Shown here in pieces: positions 51,216 to 61,318 of a DNA stretch of 64,000 nt. This DNA comes from Streptomyces prunicolor NBRC 13075 (GTDB lineage: Bacteria; Actinomycetota; Actinomycetes; Streptomycetales; Streptomycetaceae): the NCBI RefSeq assembly GCF_000367365.1, contig NZ_BARF01000064.1, positions 1 through 64,000 on the forward strand. The letters are read 5' to 3'. The position numbers and the translations under genes were made by a program. Numbering within the stretch: the first letter of the stretch is position 1; every line of letters starts with the position of its first letter. The notes beneath the pieces are model-generated. The model worked only from the letters and a program-made list of their open reading frames with translations. It made no database searches and was not told the origin of the DNA.

Positions 51216-51896
51216 GGGAGGCAGTGTCGGCAAAGAGCCCCCGTCGACCGTCAGACCGGACCCGTCACGGCGTCCGCAGAGCCAGCCGAGCAGAGCCGCC
51301 GGGCTGCCGGTGACGGTGAGTTCGGGCTTCTCGGCGGACCGGCCCGTGCTCCACGCGTGCGTGCCGTCGGTGAGGTGGGTCGACGGTACATCGGGGTGCC
51401 CGTCGAACCGCTCGGCCAGGAAGGCGATCTCCCGCTGGGTGAACTCCTCCGGCAGATCCTCCAGCTCGTACCCGATCCCCAGGTCCACGTGATGCAGCTC
51501 GACCTCGGCCCAGCGCCGGAACGGGATCCGGGACGCGGAGTCCACGACCCCGTTGCGCAGCTCCACGGTGCGCGACCAGTCCGCGGGAGCGGCACCCGCG
51601 TCCTGGAAACGGGCCCCGCTCTCGCGCACGTCGGTGAGGTGGACGTCCAGAGGGCGCGGGGCGTCGCGCTCGATGTCGGCGTCGCGGACGCTCGCCGTGG
51701 CGTACATGGGGCGGCCCTCCAGGACGTTCACGAGGGCGTCCGCGTTCCGGGCGAGGTGGGCGAGGACGTGGCCGCGGCTCCAGCCGGGAAGCCGTGACGG
51801 CTCGGCCACGGAAGCGTTGTCCAGTCCGGCGGCAGCGGTGAGCACTCGCTCGGTCGCATCACGTACAGAGGCCAGGTCATGAGCGTGATCAATCAT
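51210..51896 (-). CDS. Maleylpyruvate isomerase-family mycothiol-dependent enzyme
   Basis: The 228-aa protein has the DinB/MDMPI N-terminal pattern: LPGWSRGHVLAHLARNADALVNVLEG (metal-binding His) and FRRWAEVELHHVDLGIGYELEDLPEEF (H-x-x-D). A C-terminal domain (LTVTGSPAALLGWLCGR) follows. Members use mycothiol as cofactor for isomerisation or conjugation. The promoter shows TTCACC-N17-TAGGGT, with the ATG 7 nt after the -10. Confidence 0.85.
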   Translation of the reverse strand: MIDHAHDLASVRDATERVLTAAAGLDNASVAEPSRLPGWSRGHVLAHLARNADALVNVLEGRPMYATASVRDADIERDAPRPLDVHLTDVRESGARFQDAGAAPADWSRTVELRNGVVDSASRIPFRRWAEVELHHVDLGIGYELEDLPEEFTQREIAFLAERFDGHPDVPSTHLTDGTHAWSTGRSAEKPELTVTGSPAALLGWLCGRRDGSGLTVDGGSLPTLPPL

Positions 51897-51903
51897 GCTG
51901 CTG

Positions 51904-51932
51904 ACCCTAGTCCCGCCACACCTTTGGGTGAA
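51904..51932 (-). promoter_or_regulatory. Leaderless-type promoter of the mycothiol-dependent enzyme
   Basis: On the minus strand TTCACC, 17 nt, TAGGGT, then 7 nt to the ATG at 51896. Confidence 0.55.
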
Positions 51933-52043
51933 GGTGGTGAAGCAGTGCCGTAAATCGAATGCACGTGCTATATCGTCGGGTGCGGCGTCGGGCATGCTGG
52001 AAGGCCGGAGGTTGTTATGCCTCGGCCGGGATTCCGACCGGCG

Positions 52044-52066
52044 TTGTCAGTGGCTCCCCCTAGTCT
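52044..52066 (+). promoter_or_regulatory. PafBC-type damage promoter of uvrA
   Basis: TTGTCAGTG (52044-52052), 8 nt, TAGTCT (52061-52066) match the consensus at every fixed position. The start site near 52073 gives a leader of about 50 nt to the GTG at 52122. Confidence 0.78.
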
Positions 52067-52121
52067 GAGAACGACGGGGGCCCCGCCCCTGTCACTTCTC
52101 TCAAGAAAGGTGCGGACCGGC

Positions 52122-55100
<2,979 letters not shown>

Positions 55101-55122
55101 CCGGCACACAGCAGGAACACGA

Positions 55123-55162
55123 GTGCGGCGCCCCGCGGGAACTTCCCCGCGGGGCGCCGCAC
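55123..55162. terminator. Strong bidirectional terminator, uvrA / fructokinase
   Basis: A perfect 17-bp stem (55123-55139 with 55146-55162, GTGCGGCGCCCCGCGGG) encloses the 6-nt loop AACTTC, 22 nt after the uvrA stop and between convergent genes. Confidence 0.85.
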
Positions 55163-55199
55163 TTGGTGGCGAGCACAGCCCGCCACCGCTCAACGCCCG

Positions 55200-56111
55200 C
55201 TACAGATCGCCCAGTTCGGAGGCGTACGGCGGTTCCGCCCCCGCCCGTGAGCAGGTAATCGCGGCCGCGCGCGCCGCGAACCGGAGCAGCTGGGTCCAGC
55301 CGTCGCGGCCCAGGACGGCCATCCCCTCCGCGGACAGCGAGTTCCGGGCGGACAGGCCGTGCAGCAGCGCCGCGTTGACGGTGTCGCCCGCGCCGATCGT
55401 GTCCACGACGTCGACCTTCTCGCCCGGAATCGGGTACACCGTGCCGTCCTGGGTGTACGCGGCGAGGCCGTCGCCACCATGGGTGATCACGACCGCCGAG
55501 GGACCGGCGTCCAGCCACTCGCGCGGGGTGCCGCCCAGCCACAGCGCGTCCTCCTCGGACAGTTTGAGGAGCGACACGTACGGCAGCCAGCTCTTGAAGC
55601 GCGCCCGGTAGGCGTCCGCGTCGGGGATCAGCCCGGCCCGGATGTTCGGATCGAGCAGGGTGAACACGCCCTGCGCGAACGCGGTCCGCATCAACTCCTC
55701 GTAGGCACTCGCGCCCGGCTCCAGGACGAGCGAGCAGGTACCGAAGGACACCGCCTCGGTCTCGGCGGGCAGCGCGGCGGGCACCTCGAAGAGCCGGTCG
55801 GCGGTGCCGTCGACGTAGAAGGAGTACGTGGCCGAGCCGTTCGCGTCGAGCGTGGCGACCGCGAGGGTGGTCGGCTCCCGGCCGCGCTGTACGTCCAGGA
55901 CGTCCACGTCGGCTTGCCGCAGCCCGCCGAGGAGGGCCTCGCCGAACGCGTCGTCGGAGACGCGGGAGCAGAAGGCGGTGGGGGAGCCGAGGCGGCCGAG
56001 GGCGACGGCGGTGTTGTACGGGCCGCCGCCGAGCGCCGGCTTCAGGGCGGCGAGGGGGCCCGTGCCCTGCGGCACCAGGTCGATCAGGGCCTCACCGGCT
56101 ACGACGATCAC
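55200..56111 (-). CDS. PfkB-family sugar kinase, probable fructokinase
   Basis: The 303-aa ribokinase-fold kinase has VVAGEALIDLVPQG, LGGGPYNTAVALGRLG near the N-terminus and VVDTIGAGDTVNAALLHGL as catalytic block. The A-F-C-S-R-V-S-D-D block fits fructokinases. Its GTG start overlaps the LacI stop (GTGA), so regulator and kinase form one operon under the 57241 operator. Confidence 0.87.
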   Translation of the reverse strand: MIVVAGEALIDLVPQGTGPLAALKPALGGGPYNTAVALGRLGSPTAFCSRVSDDAFGEALLGGLRQADVDVLDVQRGREPTTLAVATLDANGSATYSFYVDGTADRLFEVPAALPAETEAVSFGTCSLVLEPGASAYEELMRTAFAQGVFTLLDPNIRAGLIPDADAYRARFKSWLPYVSLLKLSEEDALWLGGTPREWLDAGPSAVVITHGGDGLAAYTQDGTVYPIPGEKVDVVDTIGAGDTVNAALLHGLSARNSLSAEGMAVLGRDGWTQLLRFAARAAAITCSRAGAEPPYASELGDL

Positions 56112-57157
56112 GAGATGTTTCCCTTCTGGGACTGTTCGGACGGGGTGGGGCAGCCGCAGGACGTGCGGTGGACGAAGGCGCAGGGGAGGCGCAGGACGCG
56201 GGCGGGCCGGTCCGGCGAGGCGAGCCGGTCCAGCAGCAGCCGTACGGCCTGGGCGCCGATCTCCTTGCTGGGCTGGGCGATCGCGGTCAGCCGGGGCTCG
56301 AACAGGTCGGCCCAGGCGAAGTCGTCGAAGCAGCACAGCGCGAGATCGCCGGGGACGGACAGACCGCGCTCGCGCAGGGCACGCAGGGCGCCGATGGTCA
56401 TCGCGTTGTTGGCGGTGACCAGGGCGGTGGGCCGGGCGGCGAGGGACAGCAGCTTCTCGGTGGCCCGCTCGGCGGCGGCCGACTCGGAGTCGCCGTACGC
56501 CAACAGCCGCTCGTCGTAAGGGAGTCCGGCGGCGGCGAGGCCGTAGCGGTATCCGGTGATCCGCTCGCGGGTAGTGCTGAGCCCGGGGAGGCCCGCGACC
56601 AGGCCGATGCGGCGGTGGCCGAGTCCGGCGAGGTGGGTGACGAGCTGGGCCGTCGGTTCGACGTTCTCGGCGCACACATGGTCGACGGGCGGTGCGTCTG
56701 CCGAGGGCGCCTCGACCACCCGGTCGAGGAACACCGTCGGTACGGAGTGCCGGCCCAGGTAGGCGACCAGGGCGTCCGGGGCCGCCGACGGGGCGACGAT
56801 CATGCCGTCCACCCGGCGCTCGTGCAGGAGTTGGACGACCTTGCGCTCGTGCTCCGGGTCGTCGTGCGGATCGGCGATGAGCAGGCTGTAGCCCTCCTCC
56901 AGGGCACCGGCCTCGACGCCCTGGAGGATCTCCGTGAAGTACGGGTTGCTGATCGCCGAGACCGCGAGGCCGATGGACCGGGTGCGGGACGTGACCAGCG
57001 AGCGGGCGAGAGTGTTGGGGGTGTAGCCCAGTTCCTCGATCGCGGTCAGCACGGCCTCCCGTGTGCTGGGCAGCACCGGACGGGTGTCGTTCAGCACGTG
57101 CGAGACGGTCGCGACGGACACACCGGCGCTCCGCGCGACGTCGACCATGGTGGCCAT
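56108..57157 (-). CDS. LacI-family transcriptional repressor
   Basis: The 349-aa protein has an N-terminal LacI helix-turn-helix (MVDVARSAGVSVATVSHVLN, hinge NTLARSLVTSRT) and a periplasmic-binding-like sugar domain (DDFAWADLFEPRLTAIAQPS). An 84-bp gap separates its ATG from the 26-bp palindrome, so it most likely represses its own operon until a sugar binds. The ATG has GGAGGAGG 7 nt upstream. The C-terminal CGCPTP tail is unusual. Confidence 0.92.
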   Translation of the reverse strand: MATMVDVARSAGVSVATVSHVLNDTRPVLPSTREAVLTAIEELGYTPNTLARSLVTSRTRSIGLAVSAISNPYFTEILQGVEAGALEEGYSLLIADPHDDPEHERKVVQLLHERRVDGMIVAPSAAPDALVAYLGRHSVPTVFLDRVVEAPSADAPPVDHVCAENVEPTAQLVTHLAGLGHRRIGLVAGLPGLSTTRERITGYRYGLAAAGLPYDERLLAYGDSESAAAERATEKLLSLAARPTALVTANNAMTIGALRALRERGLSVPGDLALCCFDDFAWADLFEPRLTAIAQPSKEIGAQAVRLLLDRLASPDRPARVLRLPCAFVHRTSCGCPTPSEQSQKGNIS

Positions 57158-57240
57158 CGCGGATCCTCCTCCCCGAGGTGCGGCGGGCCTTGGAATACGG
57201 CAGGCCTTCTGGGCGGGAACGTATCCCATCCGCCGCCAGA

Positions 57241-57266
57241 CGTAAACGCTTGCGCAAACGTTTACG
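57241..57266. promoter_or_regulatory. LacI-type operator of the lacI-kinase operon
   Basis: A 26-bp palindrome with one mismatched pair; half-site CGTAAACG, centre TTGCGCAA. It has the central CG step typical of LacI/GalR sites and lies 84 bp upstream of the repressor gene. A near copy is at 45218. Confidence 0.85.
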
Positions 57267-57374
57267 TACCGTGAGCGCCTCTCCGGTGAACCCAGCTCAA
57301 AGCGGGCGGAACCGCGCGGGTATCGTCGCCGTGCACTGCCTCTTGAGCAGCCCGAACAACAGCTGGAGACCCCC

Positions 57375-57797
57375 ATGCCCGGCCGCCCCGCCCCGAGCCG
57401 TCGTACCGTCCTGCGCGGAGCGGCCCTCACGCCCGTCGCCGGGCTCGGACTCGCCGCCTGCTCGGGCGGTGGCTCGGGGGCCGCCGCGACCCCGACCGCG
57501 CCCGTGGAACTCGGTGCGGAGAGCGAGCTCGCCAAGGGGAGCGCCAAGCTGTACCGCGATCAGAACGTGGTCGTCAGCCGCGCGGCGAACGGCACCCTCA
57601 AGGCGTACAGCACGATCTGCACGCACGCGCAGTGCCCCATCAACAAGTTGGACGGCACGACCCTCATCTGCCCGTGCCACGGCAGCCAGTTCGACGCCAT
57701 GACCGGCAAAGTGGTGCAGTCGCCGGCCACCGAGCCCTTGCACGAGCTGAAGGTGACGGCCGAGAACGGCAAGATCGTCGCGGGGCCCGCCGCCTGA
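57375..57797 (+). CDS. Tat-exported Rieske [2Fe-2S] lipoprotein
   Basis: The 140-aa protein begins with a twin-arginine signal (SRRTVLRGAALTPVAG) ending in a lipobox (GLAAC), so it is exported folded and lipid-anchored. The Rieske cluster motifs are CTHAQC (about residues 82-87) and CPCHGSQF (about 99-106). It resembles stand-alone ubiquinol-oxidase-type Rieske proteins common in streptomycetes; the electron partner is unknown. Confidence 0.9.
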   Translation: MPGRPAPSRRTVLRGAALTPVAGLGLAACSGGGSGAAATPTAPVELGAESELAKGSAKLYRDQNVVVSRAANGTLKAYSTICTHAQCPINKLDGTTLICPCHGSQFDAMTGKVVQSPATEPLHELKVTAENGKIVAGPAA

Positions 57798-57826
57798 TCC
57801 TCAGGACGTGTCCGGGCCCCGGCGGC

Positions 57827-58774
57827 TCACTCCCAGTCCCAGCCGATGCCCACGATCCCCGACCGCATCCTCGGCTCCACGAGGTGCACCGAGTGGTGCC
57901 CTCCGGTCAGGCGCAGCTCCTGGCGGCCGCTGCGCGGGGCCGCCGCCGAGTGCTGGGTGAAGCGGTGGCAGCGCACCGGCAGCGCGTTCTCGTCGAAGCG
58001 CACCTGGAGCGCGTACTGGCCGCCCGCGATACCGAAGTCACGGACGTACTCGCGGGAGACGCCGGCGGTGCCGTCCTCGACGCCATAGCGGAAGAGGAAC
58101 GTATCTCCGGAGCGCAACCGGGTGCCGAAGAGGAGTTCGGCGACCAGCATGCCGGTCTCGTGGTGGCGGCGGACGCGGCCGGTACGGCAGTTCTCCAGGG
58201 CGTGCACGGTCATGCGGTCCGGGGCGCAGCCCGGGTCTCCGTAGTGGACGGCTATGAAGCGGTCGATGCCGTCCCGGTGGGCGCGGACGATGTGGTGCGA
58301 CTCGCGGCCGACCAGCTCACGGTGCGGCCCGATGCGCACACGCTCGTGATGCCCCAGGGTGTGCAGGCCGCTGTCGAGCGAGGACTCCAGCTCGGCCAGC
58401 AGCTGCTCCAGGACGCCCGAGGCCTCGACGAAGGAGCGGTACGAGCGGGCCGCCGGGCGCTGTGCGACGGACCGTTCCTCGGCCTCGGCGAGCAGCCGGA
58501 TCAGTGACTCCTCCGGGAGTTGGAGGATCTCCTCCAGTGCGCGTACGGCGCGCAGCGACTCGGGGCGCTGCGGGCGGCGGGCGCCCTGCTGCCAGTAACT
58601 CAGGCTGGTGACACCGACCTTGACCCCGTAGCGCGTCAGGTGGTGCTGGACGCGCTGCAGCGGCAGTCCGCGGGCGGCGATGGCGGCGCGCAGCGCGACG
58701 TGGAAGGGGCCGCCGCGCAGGGCCGAATCCAGTTCCGCGGTGGCGACGTCCGCCTGCTGTGTGGCGTGCGGCAT
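57827..58774 (-). CDS. XRE-like HTH protein with C-terminal sensory-type domain
   Basis: The 315-aa protein has an N-terminal helix-turn-helix (HVALRAAIAARGLPLQRVQHHLTRYGVKVGVTSLSYWQQGARRPQRPESLRAVRALEE, HTH at about residues 30-75). A roughly 200-residue mixed domain follows with no family I can name (HRELVGRESHHIVRAHRDGIDRF, then CRTGRVRRHHETGMLVAELLFG). The ATG at 58774 has GAAAGGG 7 nt upstream. A 14-bp palindrome lies 15-28 nt before the start, a likely autoregulatory site. Confidence 0.75.
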   Translation of the reverse strand: MPHATQQADVATAELDSALRGGPFHVALRAAIAARGLPLQRVQHHLTRYGVKVGVTSLSYWQQGARRPQRPESLRAVRALEEILQLPEESLIRLLAEAEERSVAQRPAARSYRSFVEASGVLEQLLAELESSLDSGLHTLGHHERVRIGPHRELVGRESHHIVRAHRDGIDRFIAVHYGDPGCAPDRMTVHALENCRTGRVRRHHETGMLVAELLFGTRLRSGDTFLFRYGVEDGTAGVSREYVRDFGIAGGQYALQVRFDENALPVRCHRFTQHSAAAPRSGRQELRLTGGHHSVHLVEPRMRSGIVGIGWDWE

Positions 58775-58788
58775 GCAGGGGCCCTTTC

Positions 58789-58802
58789 TGTGAATGTTCA
58801 CA
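58789..58802. promoter_or_regulatory. Palindrome upstream of the HTH gene
   Basis: TGTGAA-TG-TTCACA is a perfect 14-bp inverted repeat overlapping the leader of the HTH gene, well placed for autorepression. Confidence 0.55.
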
Positions 58803-58987
58803 ACGGCTGGTCAGGCCGTTCACGCGAGTTGCTTCGGGGCCCCCGTCGGCACCGGAGAAAGGTCTTCACATCCGTACGCCGATATTCACGCCCCGAGTTC
58901 CCCCGCATTGAAGCGTGTTGACCAAGTCCCGACAACACCTGTCGTCCATCAGGCATATGTGACTTGGCCGGGTCGCGGTGGGTGCGC

Positions 58988-59359
58988 TCACCGCGGTGCG
59001 GGCGGCCCGTCGTCGCCCAGCACGTCCCTGATCGCCCGCGCGGACACGGCCGACTTGTGGAGGAAGCCGTGTGCGGGGCTGGCGGCGATGAGTTCCTGGA
59101 AGTCCTCCCGGGAGTGGGTCGAGATGAGGATCACCGCCGGTACGTTGCCCACCAGCCGGCGCGCGACGTCGAAGCCGTTCTCGCCGTCGAGGTCGAGATC
59201 GACCAGGACGACGTCAGGGGCCCTCTCCCGGGCCTGGGAGAGGGCGTCCGCGCCCGTCGAGGCGATGCCGACGACTTCCACCCCGCCACGTTCCAGCAGG
59301 GCGCGAGCCGCCTCCAGGAACCGGGCGCTGTCATCGACGAGGAGACAGCGCAGCGACAT
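58988..59359 (-). CDS. Single-domain response regulator
   Basis: The 123-aa protein is a CheY-like receiver with DD at residues 9-10 (LLVDDS), phospho-acceptor Asp54 (VLVDLDLDG), the Ser/Thr switch (ILISTHS) and Lys (FLHKSAV). The length ends at the receiver; no DNA-binding domain follows. The frame stays open upstream, but the extension is Pro/Arg noise. It is divergent from the sugar-binding lipoprotein and close to a large histidine kinase, which may be its phosphodonor. Confidence 0.82.
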   Translation of the reverse strand: MSLRCLLVDDSARFLEAARALLERGGVEVVGIASTGADALSQARERAPDVVLVDLDLDGENGFDVARRLVGNVPAVILISTHSREDFQELIAASPAHGFLHKSAVSARAIRDVLGDDGPPAPR

Positions 59360-59531
59360 GTGCCCAGCTTGCCAACCGGTGGTCGGTCGCGCCTTCCAGC
59401 TAGCCGGAAAGTGCTGAACTCCCGTGCCGCGCCGGAAGGTTCCCGCGCACGCAGGGCGAGGTGGATGCGACGGGCGGTAGCATGACGGCGCCCTGGGGAG
59501 ACCATGTCGTCCGGTCGGGTGGGGGTGTGCC

Positions 59532-60938
59532 ATGAACGGAACGAGTGCCACGCGCGCGTGGCCCGGTGTCCGCGGGGCCGGTCGGGTCCGTCGGGTCCGC
59601 CGAGTCCTGGTCCCCTGGGTGGCGTGCACGGCCCTGTTGCTGGCCGCGTGCGACGGCGGCGGGAGCGACGCCAAGGAGGCGAGCGCGTCCCCGAAGGACA
59701 CCACCTGCGACGGGAAGATCCACGGCACCGCGCACATCACGGTGTGGTTCCACGCGGGCCCGAGCGGCGAGTTCACCACGCTGCAGAACCAGGTGAAGGA
59801 CTTCAACAAGGCGCAGAAGCAGGTGCGCGTCGAGTTGGTCACCCTCCCGGAGAACCGCGTCTACAACGACCTGGTGCTGTCCGCCGCCGCCAGCGGGGAC
59901 CTGCCCGACCTCCTCGACTTCGACGGGCCCAACCTCTACAGCTACGCCTGGTCGGGCAAGCTCCGGCCGATCGACTCCTGTGTGCCCGCGAGCGTCCGCG
60001 CCGACCTGTTGCCGACGATCCGCCAACAGGGCACCTACGCGGGCAGGTTGTGGGGCATCGGCACCTTCGACTCGGGCATGGGTCTGTATGTGCGCAAGTC
60101 CGTACTGAAGAAGGCCGAGATACGCCTCCCGACCGGCCCCAAGGACGCCTGGACGGCCACTGAACTGACGGGCATCCTGCGCAAGTTGCGCACCCAGGGC
60201 TACCAGGCCCCCCTCGACCTGCGGCTCGTCTACTCGCAGCCGGGCCAGGAGTGGAACACGTACGGCTTCGCACCCGCCGTGTGGTCGGCGGGCGGTGACC
60301 TGATCGAGCCCAAGAACTACCGCACCGCCGACGGCTATGTGAACGGCCCCGGTTCCGTGAAGGCGCTCACCGACATGCAGAACTGGGCCGAGGCGGGGCT
60401 CATCGACATGGTCAAGGACGACAAGGCGTTCGTCAGCGGCCGCAGCGCGATCTCCTGGTGCGGGCACTGGACTTATCCGGAATTCAACAAGGCCTTCCCC
60501 GGGGACGTCGCGATCGTCCCGCTGCCCGACTTCGGCCAGGGGACCGTCACCGGCATGGGCTCCTTCCAGTGGGGCGTCCCGGCGGGCAGCGCGGACGGTG
60601 ACGCCGTCTGGCGCTTCCTGTCCTTCCTGCTCCAGCCGGCCCAGGTGCACCGGATGACCGTGGCCAACGGGGCGATCCCGGCCACCGAGAGCGCCATCAA
60701 GCTCTCGCCGCAGTACGCCCCCGGCGGCCCCGAGCACCTCTTCATCGAGCAACTCCGGGACGGAGTCGCCCGCCCCAGGCCACAGACGCCCGCCTACCCG
60801 ACGATCACCGACGCCTTCTCCCGGGCCTTCGCGAAGATCATCTTCAACCGGGCGCCGGTCAAGGCCACCCTGGACGAGGCGGCCAAACAGATCGACAAGG
60901 ACCTTGCGGCGCACGACGGCTATCCCCCGAGCACATAG
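59532..60938 (+). CDS. Sugar-binding lipoprotein without adjacent permease
   Basis: The 468-aa protein has a lipoprotein signal (VACTALLLAACDGG, lipobox LAAC) and a type-1 solute-binding domain (HITVWFHAGPSGEFTTLQNQVKDFN, LPDLLDFDGPNLYSYAWSGKL, NYRTADGYVNGPGSVKALTDM). It is the right length for a carbohydrate SBP. No permease or ATPase is nearby; instead a sensor kinase follows, so it may present sugar to that kinase or use permeases elsewhere. Confidence 0.85.
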   Translation: MNGTSATRAWPGVRGAGRVRRVRRVLVPWVACTALLLAACDGGGSDAKEASASPKDTTCDGKIHGTAHITVWFHAGPSGEFTTLQNQVKDFNKAQKQVRVELVTLPENRVYNDLVLSAAASGDLPDLLDFDGPNLYSYAWSGKLRPIDSCVPASVRADLLPTIRQQGTYAGRLWGIGTFDSGMGLYVRKSVLKKAEIRLPTGPKDAWTATELTGILRKLRTQGYQAPLDLRLVYSQPGQEWNTYGFAPAVWSAGGDLIEPKNYRTADGYVNGPGSVKALTDMQNWAEAGLIDMVKDDKAFVSGRSAISWCGHWTYPEFNKAFPGDVAIVPLPDFGQGTVTGMGSFQWGVPAGSADGDAVWRFLSFLLQPAQVHRMTVANGAIPATESAIKLSPQYAPGGPEHLFIEQLRDGVARPRPQTPAYPTITDAFSRAFAKIIFNRAPVKATLDEAAKQIDKDLAAHDGYPPST

Positions 60939-61318
60939 CGAAAACGTGCGGCACGCGTGTGTGCTCGACGGGGTTCTACGGGGGTGTGCCGGACGGGGGC
61001 CTGCTCGCGAGTGCTCGACACTCGACAGGGGCTCCACGGCGTGGGCCAGGCGGGGTCCTAGGCGTGCGTGCTCGACACGGGTTCCACGCGCGAGTGCCTG
61101 ACGGGGTCTCACGCGCACGTGCCCGCCATGCGTTTCGCGGACGCCTGCCCGACGGGGTCCTACGCACGCGTGCCTGACATGGCTCTTACGCGCGCGTGCC
61201 CGACTTCGAGGGACCCGTCCTCCCCAAGGCCCTGACGATCATGGCCGGTTGGGGGCAGGCTGGGCATGTGACCCACCATCTTCGGAACTCCCCACCCGCC
61301 GGCCGCTGAGAGCCCGCC
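60939..61318. other. Intergenic region with degenerate repeats
   Basis: 380 bp between the binding lipoprotein and the histidine kinase. Most of it (60951-61205) is a degenerate tandem repeat. The remainder (61206-61318) is ordinary GC-rich sequence leading to the kinase. I see no gene; the open frames are low-complexity. Confidence 0.6.
60951..61205 (+). repeat. Degenerate tandem repeat, about ten units of 24-31 bp
   Basis: Successive units fit a loose consensus GCACGCGTGCCTGACGGGG followed by TYCTAC. They start at about 60951, 60980, 61007, 61038, 61062, 61088, 61113, 61140, 61164 and 61190. The ACGCGTG core matches that of the 34900-34980 repeat. Confidence 0.6.

Noticed and set aside
60951..61205. 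CRISPR array
   Set aside because: Units are contiguous and degenerate, without unique spacers of constant length and without cas genes.
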